Source: Pseudomonas agarici (GTDB lineage: Bacteria; Pseudomonadota; Gammaproteobacteria; Pseudomonadales; Pseudomonadaceae). Taken from it: a stretch of 64,000 nt of DNA. Each line of letters begins with the position of its first letter. Positions within the stretch are counted from its first letter, which is position 1. This document shows, one piece after another, positions 51,895 to 60,449 of this stretch. A model generated the notes under the pieces. It was given only the letters and a program-made list of their open reading frames with translations. It had not been told where the DNA came from and searched no databases. Location of the stretch: positions 62,001-126,000 of the forward strand of contig NZ_FOAR01000007.1 of NCBI RefSeq assembly GCF_900109755.1. The letters run 5' to 3'. Both the position numbers and the translations under genes were made by a program.

Positions 51895-52968
51895 TCAGCC
51901 CTGCAATAGCTCTAGCGTGCCTTCTGTCACCGCCGGCCAAAGCGTGCTGGCGCTGGTATTGGCGCAGATCGCCTGGCCCAGTCGTTGTGACCACCATCCA
52001 TGGCTGCCGAACTCACTGCGCCAAGACCAGAGGCGGCGAGTGGCAAACTGCAACGAATGTTCGTAGGTAAAACCGATGGCGCCATGCACGGCATGGGCGA
52101 TAGCCGCGGCCTTGCCCGCAGCCTCGCTGGTACGGGCCTTGGCGGCGGCAATCGCCATCTGCTCCTGGGGGCTGCCCATGGTTTGGAAGGCATAAGCGGC
52201 GGCGGTAAAACAGGCCGCCGACTCGCAGCCCAATACGGCAATCTGCTGTTGAATCGCCTGGAACTTCGAGAGGGGCTTACCGAACTGCACCCGCTCGCTG
52301 GCGTACAGCAGGCAGTGTTCCAACAGCCTCTCAATGGCCCCCGAGATTTGCGCGCTGCGCAACATTGCCCCATAAAAGCGCAGGGGATTGGGTGGCAGCG
52401 ATGGCGGCAAGGGGGCAATCAGCAATGCCGCCGTTGCCGCGAGCTTCAGGTGATCGCGTGCTTCGCCAGCGATGTTCCGATCGTTCTGCATGTCGGCGTC
52501 GGACGGCGAGAACAAGGCGATCCGTGCACCGTCACGGGTTGCCACTTCAGCCACGCAGAACGTTACGGCGTTGCCCCATGGAAGGTGTCCGAGCTCTCCC
52601 GACAAGCGCCAGACACCATCGACGCTTGTCGCCTCGATTGGCCCATGGACGAGGGGATCGGCAATCGTGATCGGACCGTCCGGTATGTCGAGCCCGGCTT
52701 GATCGAGTATCCACGCCGCAAGCAGGGTTTCCGGCAGTGGCAAGGGGAGCGTGTATTTGCCCGCCGCCGCGACCAGGGGAAAGACCTCGGACCATGAACA
52801 GCCCGAGCCCCCCTTGGCTTCGCTGACCAGTGCCCCGGGAAAGCCGTTATGGGTGATTTCGTCCCACAAAGCACTGCACCAGATGCCGCGCTCCGCGTCC
52901 TGTAACAGGTGCGGCGTCACATAGTCGCCCAATAGGCGAGTGATGCTGTCTTCAAGAATATCGCGCAC
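51895..52968 (-). CDS. Acyl-CoA dehydrogenase, short divergent subunit
   Basis: This 357-residue acyl-CoA dehydrogenase relative is less conserved than its neighbour. The N-terminal helices (VRDILEDSITRLLGDYVTPH) and middle FPLVAAAGKYTLPLPLPETLLA are present. The FAD-binding half contains RSAQISGAIERLLEHCLLYASERVQFGKPLSKFQAIQ and the C-terminal TEGTLELLQG. The usual M-x-EP-x-x-GSD motif is absent. I chose the GTG at 52968, with GAGG eight bases upstream. The long upstream frame is antisense-like extension into the previous gene. Adjacent pairs of one canonical and one divergent dehydrogenase form heteromers in sterol and cyclic-acid degradation, which may apply here. Confidence 0.75.
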   Translation of the reverse strand: MRDILEDSITRLLGDYVTPHLLQDAERGIWCSALWDEITHNGFPGALVSEAKGGSGCSWSEVFPLVAAAGKYTLPLPLPETLLAAWILDQAGLDIPDGPITIADPLVHGPIEATSVDGVWRLSGELGHLPWGNAVTFCVAEVATRDGARIALFSPSDADMQNDRNIAGEARDHLKLAATAALLIAPLPPSLPPNPLRFYGAMLRSAQISGAIERLLEHCLLYASERVQFGKPLSKFQAIQQQIAVLGCESAACFTAAAYAFQTMGSPQEQMAIAAAKARTSEAAGKAAAIAHAVHGAIGFTYEHSLQFATRRLWSWRSEFGSHGWWSQRLGQAICANTSASTLWPAVTEGTLELLQG

Positions 52969-52973
52969 GTCGA

Positions 52974-54116
52974 TTACCTCAGGCCGAGACCGCGAGCGAT
53001 GATGCCTCGCAGAATTTCGCGGGTTCCGCCGCGCAGGGAGAATGAAGGCGCGACCTGGGTGATATAGGACAGTACGCGCGCGTAATCGTGGGAGGCCAAG
53101 CTCGGTTGCAGGTCGATCAAGGCATGGGCGATCTCCGGAAGGCTCTGTTCGAGTTCGGTCCCCAGGTCCTTGACGTAGGCGGCTTCGATCGCCGGGTTGT
53201 GCTTCTGTTCGAGCTGCCCGGCAATCGCCAGGGACATCTGTCTCAATACGATGATGTGCGCGACGATGCGCCCAATGGCGGTCTGCACTTGCGCGTCTGG
53301 GGCCGAACCCACGCAACGAAGCATTTCCTGCAACAAGGCGATAGTACTCAGGTAGCGCTCCGGGCCACTACGCTCGAAAGCCAGTTCCGACATGACCTGC
53401 GCCCAACCGTTACCTTCGGTGCCGATCAGGTTTTCATGGGGCACTGACACCTCTTGGAACACCACTTCGTTGAAATGCGATTCGCCCGCCAGGTCACGGA
53501 TGGGGCTGACCGTGACACCCTCGGCGTGCAGATCGATGATGATTTGGGACAGGCCCTGCTGTTTCTCTGATCCCGGTGTGGTTCGCACGAGCGCGATCAT
53601 GTAGTGGCAGTGATGGGCGTTGGTCGTCCACAGTTTCGTGCCGTTGATCAGCCAGCCGGTATCGGTGCGCAACCCACGGGTGCGGGTGGCGGCCAGATCC
53701 GATCCTGAGTCGGGCTCGCTCATGCCGATGCAAAAAAACGATTCGCCTCGACAGATGGCAGGCAGAAAGCGCTCCTTCTGTGCTTCGGTTCCGACATTCA
53801 GAATCAACGGACCGCTCTGCCGGTCGGCGGTCCAGTGAGCGAGTACCGGAGCGCCTACCGCCAGTAACTCCTCGACGAGCACATAACGTGAAAACGCACT
53901 GGCTTCACTGCCGCCATAACGGCGCGGCCAGGTCATGCCGATCCAGCCACGCTCGGCAAGCTTGCGGGTGAAAGCCGCATCGAATCCCATCCAGGAATAG
54001 GCACGGTCGACGTTGGAATAATCGCGTAAGTGTTCGTCCAGAAACGCCCTGATTTGCGGGCGTAACGCCTCGGCGTCGGGCGGCAGGGGGCACGGTTGAA
54101 AGGCTTTGCTCAGCAT
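52974..54116 (-). CDS. Acyl-CoA dehydrogenase, canonical subunit
   Basis: This 380-residue flavoprotein has CIGMSEPDSGSDLAATRT, a clear M-x-EPDSGSD FAD/substrate motif, then INGTKLWTTNAHHCHYMIALVRT and the C-terminal FSLRGGTREILRGIIARGLGLR. The N-terminal RGWIGMTWPRRYGGSEASAFSRYVLVEELLAVGAPV is typical of the FadE17/CaiA-like bacterial group. It introduces a double bond into an acyl-CoA. Its stop lies five bases before the start of the divergent dehydrogenase, so equal expression is likely. Confidence 0.87.
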   Translation of the reverse strand: MLSKAFQPCPLPPDAEALRPQIRAFLDEHLRDYSNVDRAYSWMGFDAAFTRKLAERGWIGMTWPRRYGGSEASAFSRYVLVEELLAVGAPVLAHWTADRQSGPLILNVGTEAQKERFLPAICRGESFFCIGMSEPDSGSDLAATRTRGLRTDTGWLINGTKLWTTNAHHCHYMIALVRTTPGSEKQQGLSQIIIDLHAEGVTVSPIRDLAGESHFNEVVFQEVSVPHENLIGTEGNGWAQVMSELAFERSGPERYLSTIALLQEMLRCVGSAPDAQVQTAIGRIVAHIIVLRQMSLAIAGQLEQKHNPAIEAAYVKDLGTELEQSLPEIAHALIDLQPSLASHDYARVLSYITQVAPSFSLRGGTREILRGIIARGLGLR

Positions 54117-54153
54117 GAAAATGATTTCCCGTGATGGAATCGGACGGCAACGC

Positions 54154-55377
54154 TTATACGATTGCGCTCTCGCGTAACGTGGCGATGCGCTCTTCGCTCA
54201 TGCCCAAGAGGTCGCGTAGCAACTCGACGGTGTGCTGGCCCAACAACGGCGGTGGGAGCTGGTACTCAATAGGGTGCTCGACGAAATGGATCGGGTTGGC
54301 GACGAGCGGAACCTTGCCCGCCAGGGGATGATCCATCTCGATTTTCATATGCCGATGCCTGACCTGTGGGTGGTCGAACGTCTGGTCAAGTCGGTTGATG
54401 GGACCACACGGCACTCCGATGGGGCTCAGCAGGTCCATCCAGGCATCTGTGCCGCGCTGCGTGAACAGTGCGACCATTTCGGGAATCAGCTCCTCGCGAT
54501 GGCAGACCCGTGCGGCGTTGGTGATGAAGCGTTGATCTTTCGCCAGCCAGGGCACCCCAGCGGCCTCACAGAATTTGCTGAACTGGTAATCATTGCCGAC
54601 CGCGAGAATAAGATGGCCATCAGCGGTAGGAAATGCCTGGTAAGGCACGACATTGGGATGAGAATTGCCATAGCGTTTGGGGACGGTTTGTGCAATCAGA
54701 AAGTTCTGCGCCTGATTCGACAACATGGATACCTGACAATCGAGCAACGCCACGTCAATGTGTTCGCCGCCGCCACTGCGGTCACGCCGGGTCAGGGCGG
54801 CCATGATCGCGACGGTCGCGTACATTCCGGTCATCAGGTCCGCCACCGGTACCGCGACCTTCATCGGTTCGCCGCCGTTGAGTCCTTCAGGGCTGCCCGT
54901 GAGGCTCATAAGCCCGCCGGTGCCTTGAATCATGAAGTCATAACCGGCTTGCGATTTGAATGGGCCGTTCTGGCCAAAACCGGTTATCGAGCAATACACC
55001 AATTGCGGGTTGATGACCTTCAGCGTGTCATAGTCAAGGCCATATCGGCTCAAATCGCCGGTCTTGAAGTTCTCGATAAGCACATCCGATTGGCGAACCA
55101 ACTCGACAATGATGCTGCGGCCATCTTCCGTGGCGATATCGACGGTGAGGGATTTCTTGCCACGATTGGCGCAAAGAAAATAGGCCGTTTCGCTTGTTTC
55201 GCCGCCCTCGGCGTTCTTGAGGAAAGGTGGCCCCCAGGCACGCGTATCGTCACCGTGCCCTGGACGTTCTATCTTGATGACCTCGGCGCCCAGATCGGCC
55301 AGATTCTGGCTGGCCCACGGCCCCGCGAGAATCCTGGACATGTCGAGTACACGCAGATGAGACAAGGGTCCAGCCAT
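54154..55377 (-). CDS. Family III CoA-transferase (CaiB/BaiF/Frc)
   Basis: This 407-residue protein starts MAGPLSHLRVLDMSRILAGPWASQNLADLGAEVIKIERPGHGDDTR, the standard family III N-terminus. The catalytic aspartate is in VAVPVADLMTGMYATVAIMAAL. YCSITGFGQNGPFKSQAGYD and GGEHIDVALLD are also conserved. Such enzymes move CoA between carboxylic acids without ATP. It is the first gene after the LysR gene in the operon and probably activates the pathway acid. No separate acyl-CoA ligase gene is present, which supports this. Confidence 0.88.
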   Translation of the reverse strand: MAGPLSHLRVLDMSRILAGPWASQNLADLGAEVIKIERPGHGDDTRAWGPPFLKNAEGGETSETAYFLCANRGKKSLTVDIATEDGRSIIVELVRQSDVLIENFKTGDLSRYGLDYDTLKVINPQLVYCSITGFGQNGPFKSQAGYDFMIQGTGGLMSLTGSPEGLNGGEPMKVAVPVADLMTGMYATVAIMAALTRRDRSGGGEHIDVALLDCQVSMLSNQAQNFLIAQTVPKRYGNSHPNVVPYQAFPTADGHLILAVGNDYQFSKFCEAAGVPWLAKDQRFITNAARVCHREELIPEMVALFTQRGTDAWMDLLSPIGVPCGPINRLDQTFDHPQVRHRHMKIEMDHPLAGKVPLVANPIHFVEHPIEYQLPPPLLGQHTVELLRDLLGMSEERIATLRESAIV

Positions 55378-55516
55378 GACATAGCCTCCAGAGACGGTGT
55401 TGCCGTCGTTGTTATGGAGGGGAGTTTGGAGAGACCCTTACTGTGTGAAAAACGATATTTATTCATCGGCTCATAGGCGAAAAAGGAATGTCAGCCTCAT
55501 CCGCCGAATCGGTATA

Positions 55517-56422
55517 TCAAGCGCCCCACAGCGTATTGGGGCGAGAGAAATTGATTTCCTGTTCAAGTAGATCTCTCGCTACCTGGATCAGTCTGCGGTT
55601 GTCATCGCGGCGCCAGATCAGGCTGTATTTGAGCACGGGCAGGGGAGGGTCGCTGCGCAAGGCCACCAACAGGTCCTTGTTGATCAAGGGCTGCACGTAA
55701 TGCGTGGGCAAAAAGCTCACGCCGATGCCCGCCACGGTAAGACCGGTAATGGCGGTCAGGCTGTTACAGGGAATGGTCTGGCCAATCTTGATATTGTACG
55801 CCGCCAGCCAGCTCTCGAACGCGAAGGAAAGGCCCGACTCCGAGGTGGAGGAAATCACCGGATGTTCCTGCAAATGCTTTGCGTTGAGAATGGTTCCGGC
55901 GGCGAGTCGCGAGGGTGAGGACATCCAGGAGAAACTCACCTCAGCCACGCTTTTCGAGGCAATGGCATGGTTAGCGGACGTTCCCGCAATGACCGCAAGA
56001 TCCAGCTCTCCGCGCTCGACCAGTCTTTCCAGCAGGCGACTCAAACCCACTATGGGACCAATCGTCAGCGTGGGATATTCCTCGCCTAAGCGCTGGACGA
56101 AACTGGGAAACCAGGTGGTGGCCGAGAACTCGCTGAGGCCAAAGCGGCATAGCCCCGTTGGAATGATGTCTTGGGTCAGGCTTGAACGTACCTCTTCTTC
56201 CAGCTCGATCATGCGTCTGGCCTTCTCCAGCAGCAGCGAACCGACGCCGGTAAGTACGGCCCGTTTGCCGGACCGGTCGAACAACTGTAGACCTATATCC
56301 GTTTCCAGCTCGGCAATGCGCTTGGAAAGGGATGACTGAGTGACATGCAATCGATCCGCGGCGATAGCGAAGGTCCCCAGTTTCGCGGCCCAATAAAAAG
56401 CTTTCAGTTGATTCAGTGTCAT
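55517..56422 (-). CDS. LysR-family regulator of the catabolic cluster
   Basis: This 301-residue protein has the LysR helix-turn-helix at residues 1-60: MTLNQLKAFYWAAKLGTFAI, then AADRLHVTQSSLSKRIAELE and FDRSGKRAVLTGVG. The co-inducer domain follows. I chose the ATG at 56422 because the helix-turn-helix begins there; the 55 codons upstream are outside the fold. It is divergent from the sodium-solute symporter gene and 139 bases ahead of the CoA-transferase gene on the same strand, so it can control both arms from the region 56423-56900. Confidence 0.88.
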   Translation of the reverse strand: MTLNQLKAFYWAAKLGTFAIAADRLHVTQSSLSKRIAELETDIGLQLFDRSGKRAVLTGVGSLLLEKARRMIELEEEVRSSLTQDIIPTGLCRFGLSEFSATTWFPSFVQRLGEEYPTLTIGPIVGLSRLLERLVERGELDLAVIAGTSANHAIASKSVAEVSFSWMSSPSRLAAGTILNAKHLQEHPVISSTSESGLSFAFESWLAAYNIKIGQTIPCNSLTAITGLTVAGIGVSFLPTHYVQPLINKDLLVALRSDPPLPVLKYSLIWRRDDNRRLIQVARDLLEQEINFSRPNTLWGA

Positions 56423-56900
56423 TATTATTTTCCGTTCTGAATGCGGCTGATCTGCACACGGGACTCGCCCAACAAGATGGACACCGGCTCCCCTGTCAAA
56501 TCGATGCGGCTGCCGGCACGCGAATGTCCTGGGTGAACGATAGTTCAGGGTGGCGTCGATGCTGCTCGTTGTCGGGCACGAAGGCAATGGTCGGTCCGCA
56601 GACCCTTCGTTCAGATGCAGCCGCTTTGATGCCTGGCTGGAAAGTGCGAAAGCGAAACGATGGTTCTATTCTGCGAAAGTTGGGCTGATCGGGCACTTGG
56701 AGGTCGGCGCTCGCCCGTCGGCTGCTCCCAGCGATAGGGCGGTGTGTTCAGGTTCGATACGAAAAAGACGCCGTGGAAACGCTGCGGAAAATAATATAAG
56801 GGTAGTATTAATTGTTACTTTGAAAGACAAATCCTGCTGAGCATACTCGCGGGCCAACGTTCCACAGACGGAACTTGGTTCGGATATCAGCGAGGATGTC
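56423..56900. promoter_or_regulatory. 478-base divergent control region of the catabolic cluster
   Basis: There is no gene that I can support. The part nearest the symporter gene is AT-rich (56790-56820) and includes GTAGTATTAATTGTTAC (56802-56818), which has the T-N11-A type spacing of LysR sites but only partial symmetry. The assignment as a LysR site is weak. Confidence 0.35.
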
Positions 56901-58391
56901 ATGCTTCAGCCCACCCAATATTTTCCACCTACCCTCGGCTGGTCCCTTATTGTTGGACTGGGAGTTTTCCTGACGCTGATCGCCATCACTGTCCGGCTAA
57001 AACTAGTGCGAAATACCAAGGACTACATCATCGCCAACCGCAAGGTAGGGCTAGGTTTTAGTGTCGGTGCAGTGATTGCGGTGTGGACATGGTCGATGGC
57101 CATCGTGATGTCAGCCGCATCGGCTTATACCTGGGGGCTCTCCGGGTTGCTGTGGTTCACCCTTCCCAACGGTGTGGCGATTATCCTGCTGGCGCCGCTG
57201 GCCTTGCGCCTGCGCAAAGTGGTGCCCAATGGCTACACCATTCCGGATTACATTCGCAGCCGGTTGTCGTCCCGCTTCGCCGCAGCCATCGCCACGGTCA
57301 TCATGTTGCTGGCGCTGCTGTTTTCGATCCTGATCAACCTGAAGGGTACGGTACTGGTTACCAGCGCCGTGTTCGACCTTAAACCCGCCGTGGTGCTCGC
57401 CGTGGTGTTGGTGATCGTGACGGTCTACTCCTACCTCGGTGGGCTGTGGACCTCGACCATCACCGGCACCATCAACACGTTGCTGATCCTGGTACCGTTA
57501 GCGGTCATCGTGCTGTTCGCCCTGGCGAAGATCGGTGGCCCGGAATGGGTCTTCGATTCGCTGGCCAAAAAAAATCCCGAGTACCTGAGCATCTTCAGTT
57601 ACGACGCCGCCGCTGCCTTCGGTCTTACCCTGGCGCTGGGATTGCTGGGCGCATCGGTCTCGGACCAGAGTTTCTGGCAGAAAGCCTGGGCGGTAAAACC
57701 CCGACATCTGTCGCGTACTTTCATCTGGGGGGGAGCGCTGTTTTATCCGATCCCGATCATTGCCGGCATACTCGGCCTGATCGGCCTGGGCTATGGAGTC
57801 AACCTGGCAGACATCGGCGGCGACTCCGCCTCCATCGGGCCATACATCATTTCTCATATCGGCTTACCGGTGGTGATCGTCGCGCTGTATGTATTCGTGG
57901 TGCTTAACTGCAGCTACTCAAGCATTGACGGAGCCTTTTCGGCGATTTCCTCCCTGGTATCGGTCAATGTACTCATGCCGCTGTTTCCACGGCTAGGCGG
58001 CAAGGCGCTGTTTACCCTGACCAAATTGAGCATTGTGCTGTTCGGCATCGTCGCCGGTGCCATCGTCATGTCCGGCTGGGACTTCGTCAGCCTGGTGTTG
58101 CTCGCCCAGTCGCTCAACGCCTCGATTCTGGTGCCGCTGCTGCTGGCAATCACCTGGCGGCGCACCACAGCCTCGGGCTTCAGTTGGGGGATCATTCTGG
58201 CCGTGGTCATCGGCATGAGCGTGCGTTACTTCTACGGTGAGCTGGCAGGCATCCTGATCATTACCGGTGTCAGCGCCATCGTACCGATCACCCTCGGATT
58301 ACTCAGCAATCGTCACTTCGATTTCCAGGCATATGCACGGCAACTGGAAGCCCATAACCACGTAGATCTGCGCATCAGCAGTGCCTCTTAA
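56901..58391 (+). CDS. Sodium:solute symporter family permease
   Basis: This 496-residue protein has about 13 membrane helices: the first helices with VGLGVFLTLIAITVRLKLVRNTKDYIIANRKVGLGFSVGAVIAVWTWS, then GYTIPDYIRSRLSSRFAAAIATVIML and VTVYSYLGGLWTSTITGTIN, which are sodium-solute symporter signatures close to the urea/polyol-type branch. It starts with GAGG at good spacing and is followed after 20 bases by a small membrane protein gene. It probably imports a substrate of the pathway with sodium. Substrate identity is not readable from the sequence. Confidence 0.87.
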   Translation: MLQPTQYFPPTLGWSLIVGLGVFLTLIAITVRLKLVRNTKDYIIANRKVGLGFSVGAVIAVWTWSMAIVMSAASAYTWGLSGLLWFTLPNGVAIILLAPLALRLRKVVPNGYTIPDYIRSRLSSRFAAAIATVIMLLALLFSILINLKGTVLVTSAVFDLKPAVVLAVVLVIVTVYSYLGGLWTSTITGTINTLLILVPLAVIVLFALAKIGGPEWVFDSLAKKNPEYLSIFSYDAAAAFGLTLALGLLGASVSDQSFWQKAWAVKPRHLSRTFIWGGALFYPIPIIAGILGLIGLGYGVNLADIGGDSASIGPYIISHIGLPVVIVALYVFVVLNCSYSSIDGAFSAISSLVSVNVLMPLFPRLGGKALFTLTKLSIVLFGIVAGAIVMSGWDFVSLVLLAQSLNASILVPLLLAITWRRTTASGFSWGIILAVVIGMSVRYFYGELAGILIITGVSAIVPITLGLLSNRHFDFQAYARQLEAHNHVDLRISSAS

Positions 58392-58411
58392 ACCTTACGG
58401 AGTCCATCCGC

Positions 58412-58756
58412 ATGCTCTTTGCCATCGTTGCCACGTTGCTCGCCGTACTGATCTCGGTGGTGTATCTGTATTACGTCTATGACGGTATTAAGCGCGCCTC
58501 CCGGGAGATCCATGCCGTCGCCGATGAGTCCTACGACTGGGCCTCCTATACGCGCATCAACTTCAAGGTGCTCAACAGTATTATCGGTTCGGTCTTGCTG
58601 ATCTACCTGCTGTCTGTCGCACCGTTGTTCTGGTACTTGGTGCCGTTCGCCGGGCTTGGTGCCGCAGTGGGCGTGATCAGCGCCTTCATCATCGAGCAAC
58701 GCTCGGAGGATCTGGACCAACAGGCTGCTGATTGGCTGGCTGTACGACAACGATGA
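58412..58756 (+). CDS. Small membrane protein downstream of the symporter
   Basis: This 114-residue protein has an N-terminal hydrophobic helix (residues 2-24), a polar middle part with REIHAVADESYDWASYTRINFKVLNS, then two hydrophobic stretches (IIGSVLLIYLLSVAPLFWYL and VPFAGLGAAVGVISAFII). A GGAG ribosome binding site lies nine bases before the ATG. Its spacing behind the symporter gene suggests an accessory subunit of the transporter. It does not match the DUF4212 small subunits that I know for such transporters. Confidence 0.7.
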   Translation: MLFAIVATLLAVLISVVYLYYVYDGIKRASREIHAVADESYDWASYTRINFKVLNSIIGSVLLIYLLSVAPLFWYLVPFAGLGAAVGVISAFIIEQRSEDLDQQAADWLAVRQR

Positions 58757-58832
58757 GCCTCTCGATTTCGGCCACCAGGTCATTCCTCCGATAGCTCAGC
58801 ACGAGCGTCAATCAATCCAATAGGGTTTAACA

Positions 58833-60155
58833 ATGTCCAATGCAAAACGTAAAGCTCACTTGTTGGGATTTATCCAGCATGGGATGAATAGCCATGCCAT
58901 GGGAATGTGGCGGCATGACCAAGACAAGGTCAACTGGGATTGGCGCACGCCGCCGTATTGGGAACACATGGCCCGCACCATGGAGCGCGGTTTTTTTACC
59001 GGGGTGTTCATTGCCGACGAACTGGCGCCGTACAACAACTACCAGGGCAGCTCGGATGCCACGGTAAAATATGCGGTGCAATTTCCCACCCATGAACCCT
59101 CCACGCTGGTGCCGATCATGGCGCGCGCGACACGCCACCTGGGTATCGGCGTGACGCTTTCCACTGCGTTCGAACATCCCTATTCGCTGGTCCGGCGGCT
59201 GTCCAGCCTGGATCACTTGTCTGGCGGGCGAGTGGCGTGGAACGTCGTCAGTTCGTATTCAAAAAGTGAATGGGACGCCTATGGCGCAGACATGAGCCAG
59301 CGTGAAGACCGCTACGAAAAAATGCAGGAATACCTGGAGCTTTGCTACAAGTATTGGGACGCCTGGGAGCCTGGGGCGATCATCGCCGACAAGGCCAGCG
59401 GGGTGTACGCCGACCCTGCGAAAATCCGGCAGGTGTCTCACCAGGGACGTTATTTCCGTTCCAATGCGCGACCCTTTGTCAGTCCTTCGCCGCAAGGTCG
59501 GCCAGTGTTGTGGCAGGCCGGCTCTTCGGATCGCGGGCGTGATTTTGCCGCCGAACATGCCGAGGCGATCTTCGCGGTGCATCCGAGTGTCCAGCGCATG
59601 CGCCAGTACCACGATGATATCCGCGAACGCGAAGGCAAGTTCGCCCGCGCGGCCGGTAGTGTCAAGTTGATTTACGGGCTGCAAACGGTGGTTGGCAGGA
59701 GCCGCAGCGAAGCCCAGGAAAAGTATGAGCAACTCAAAGCCAATATTCCCCTGGAGGGTGCGTTGGCCTGGATATCCGGACACTTCGGGCCGGACTTCAG
59801 CAAATACTCCCTGGATGACATCGTGCAAGACATTGCCATTCCCGGTATCCAGGGTTTGTTCGAATCGATCATCTATGCCAAGGGCGGCGCGCCGGTCACT
59901 GTGCGTGAGGCGGCGCTGATCTATGCCATGGGCATGGGTATGCCCGTTGCGGTCGGCACCGCCGCTGACATTGCCGATCAAATCGAGCATTACATGGACG
60001 ACGGCGGCGCCGACGGTTTCATGCTTGCCGCCACCTATACGCCGGGATGCTTCGAGGAGTTTGCCGACCTGGTAAGCCCTGAGCTGCAGCGCCGTGGCAG
60101 GTTGCGTGATCGTTACCGCAGCACCACGCTCAGGGGCAATCTACAGGACGACTGA
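58833..60155 (+). CDS. FMN-dependent monooxygenase of the NtaA/SnaA/DszA family
   Basis: This 440-residue luciferase-like protein has the family features FFTGVFIADELAPYNNYQGSS, QFPTHEPSTLVPIMARATRHLGIGVTLSTAFEHPYSLVRRLSSLDHLSGGRVAWNVVSS and GRPVLWQAGSSDRGRDFAAEHAEAIF. Enzymes of this group use reduced FMN from a separate reductase to oxidise nitrilotriacetate, sulfones or similar compounds. Some luciferase-like relatives perform Baeyer-Villiger reactions that make lactones. No flavin reductase gene is nearby. It is the third gene of the unit divergent from LysR. A role in making or cleaving the compound handled by the neighbouring operon is an inference. Confidence 0.88.
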   Translation: MSNAKRKAHLLGFIQHGMNSHAMGMWRHDQDKVNWDWRTPPYWEHMARTMERGFFTGVFIADELAPYNNYQGSSDATVKYAVQFPTHEPSTLVPIMARATRHLGIGVTLSTAFEHPYSLVRRLSSLDHLSGGRVAWNVVSSYSKSEWDAYGADMSQREDRYEKMQEYLELCYKYWDAWEPGAIIADKASGVYADPAKIRQVSHQGRYFRSNARPFVSPSPQGRPVLWQAGSSDRGRDFAAEHAEAIFAVHPSVQRMRQYHDDIREREGKFARAAGSVKLIYGLQTVVGRSRSEAQEKYEQLKANIPLEGALAWISGHFGPDFSKYSLDDIVQDIAIPGIQGLFESIIYAKGGAPVTVREAALIYAMGMGMPVAVGTAADIADQIEHYMDDGGADGFMLAATYTPGCFEEFADLVSPELQRRGRLRDRYRSTTLRGNLQDD

Positions 60156-60294
60156 GACAACACGGGGCGCACCAGGTCTTGGCGATCAGTGCGCTTTAAA
60201 CCATCCAGCCAATTTACCGGTAAAAAAGCGCTGTCGCCGAGGGACGATGTGCGGCGCTGTGGAGCTTCTTGAGGCGCTGGTCGTCCAGTCGTCA

Positions 60295-60315
60295 TGCCCG
60301 TGCAAAACACGGGCA
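60295..60315. terminator. Perfect hairpin after the monooxygenase gene
   Basis: TGCCCGTG (60295-60302) and CACGGGCA (60308-60315) pair around CAAAA. No T run follows, so termination is possible but not clear. The remainder of 60156-60449 shows no gene. Confidence 0.35.
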
Positions 60316-60449
60316 CTGATCGACTACCCCAGCGCAGGTCTTTTTCCTGAAAAATCGCTGCCGTAAATTAGTTAAGGCACTAAAGCGTGCGCGCTGGCTT
60401 GGCGATCTGATGCACAATACGCCCCGGACCGTTTTACTCAGGATTATCA

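Noticed and set aside
51895..53316. 473-codon version of the divergent acyl-CoA dehydrogenase
   Set aside because: The first 115 codons are antisense-like, Arg-rich sequence within the preceding gene. A GTG with GAGG at 52968 gives a normal family length.
60295..60315. Clear rho-independent terminator
   Set aside because: The hairpin is perfect but no T run follows. It is kept as a low-confidence feature only.
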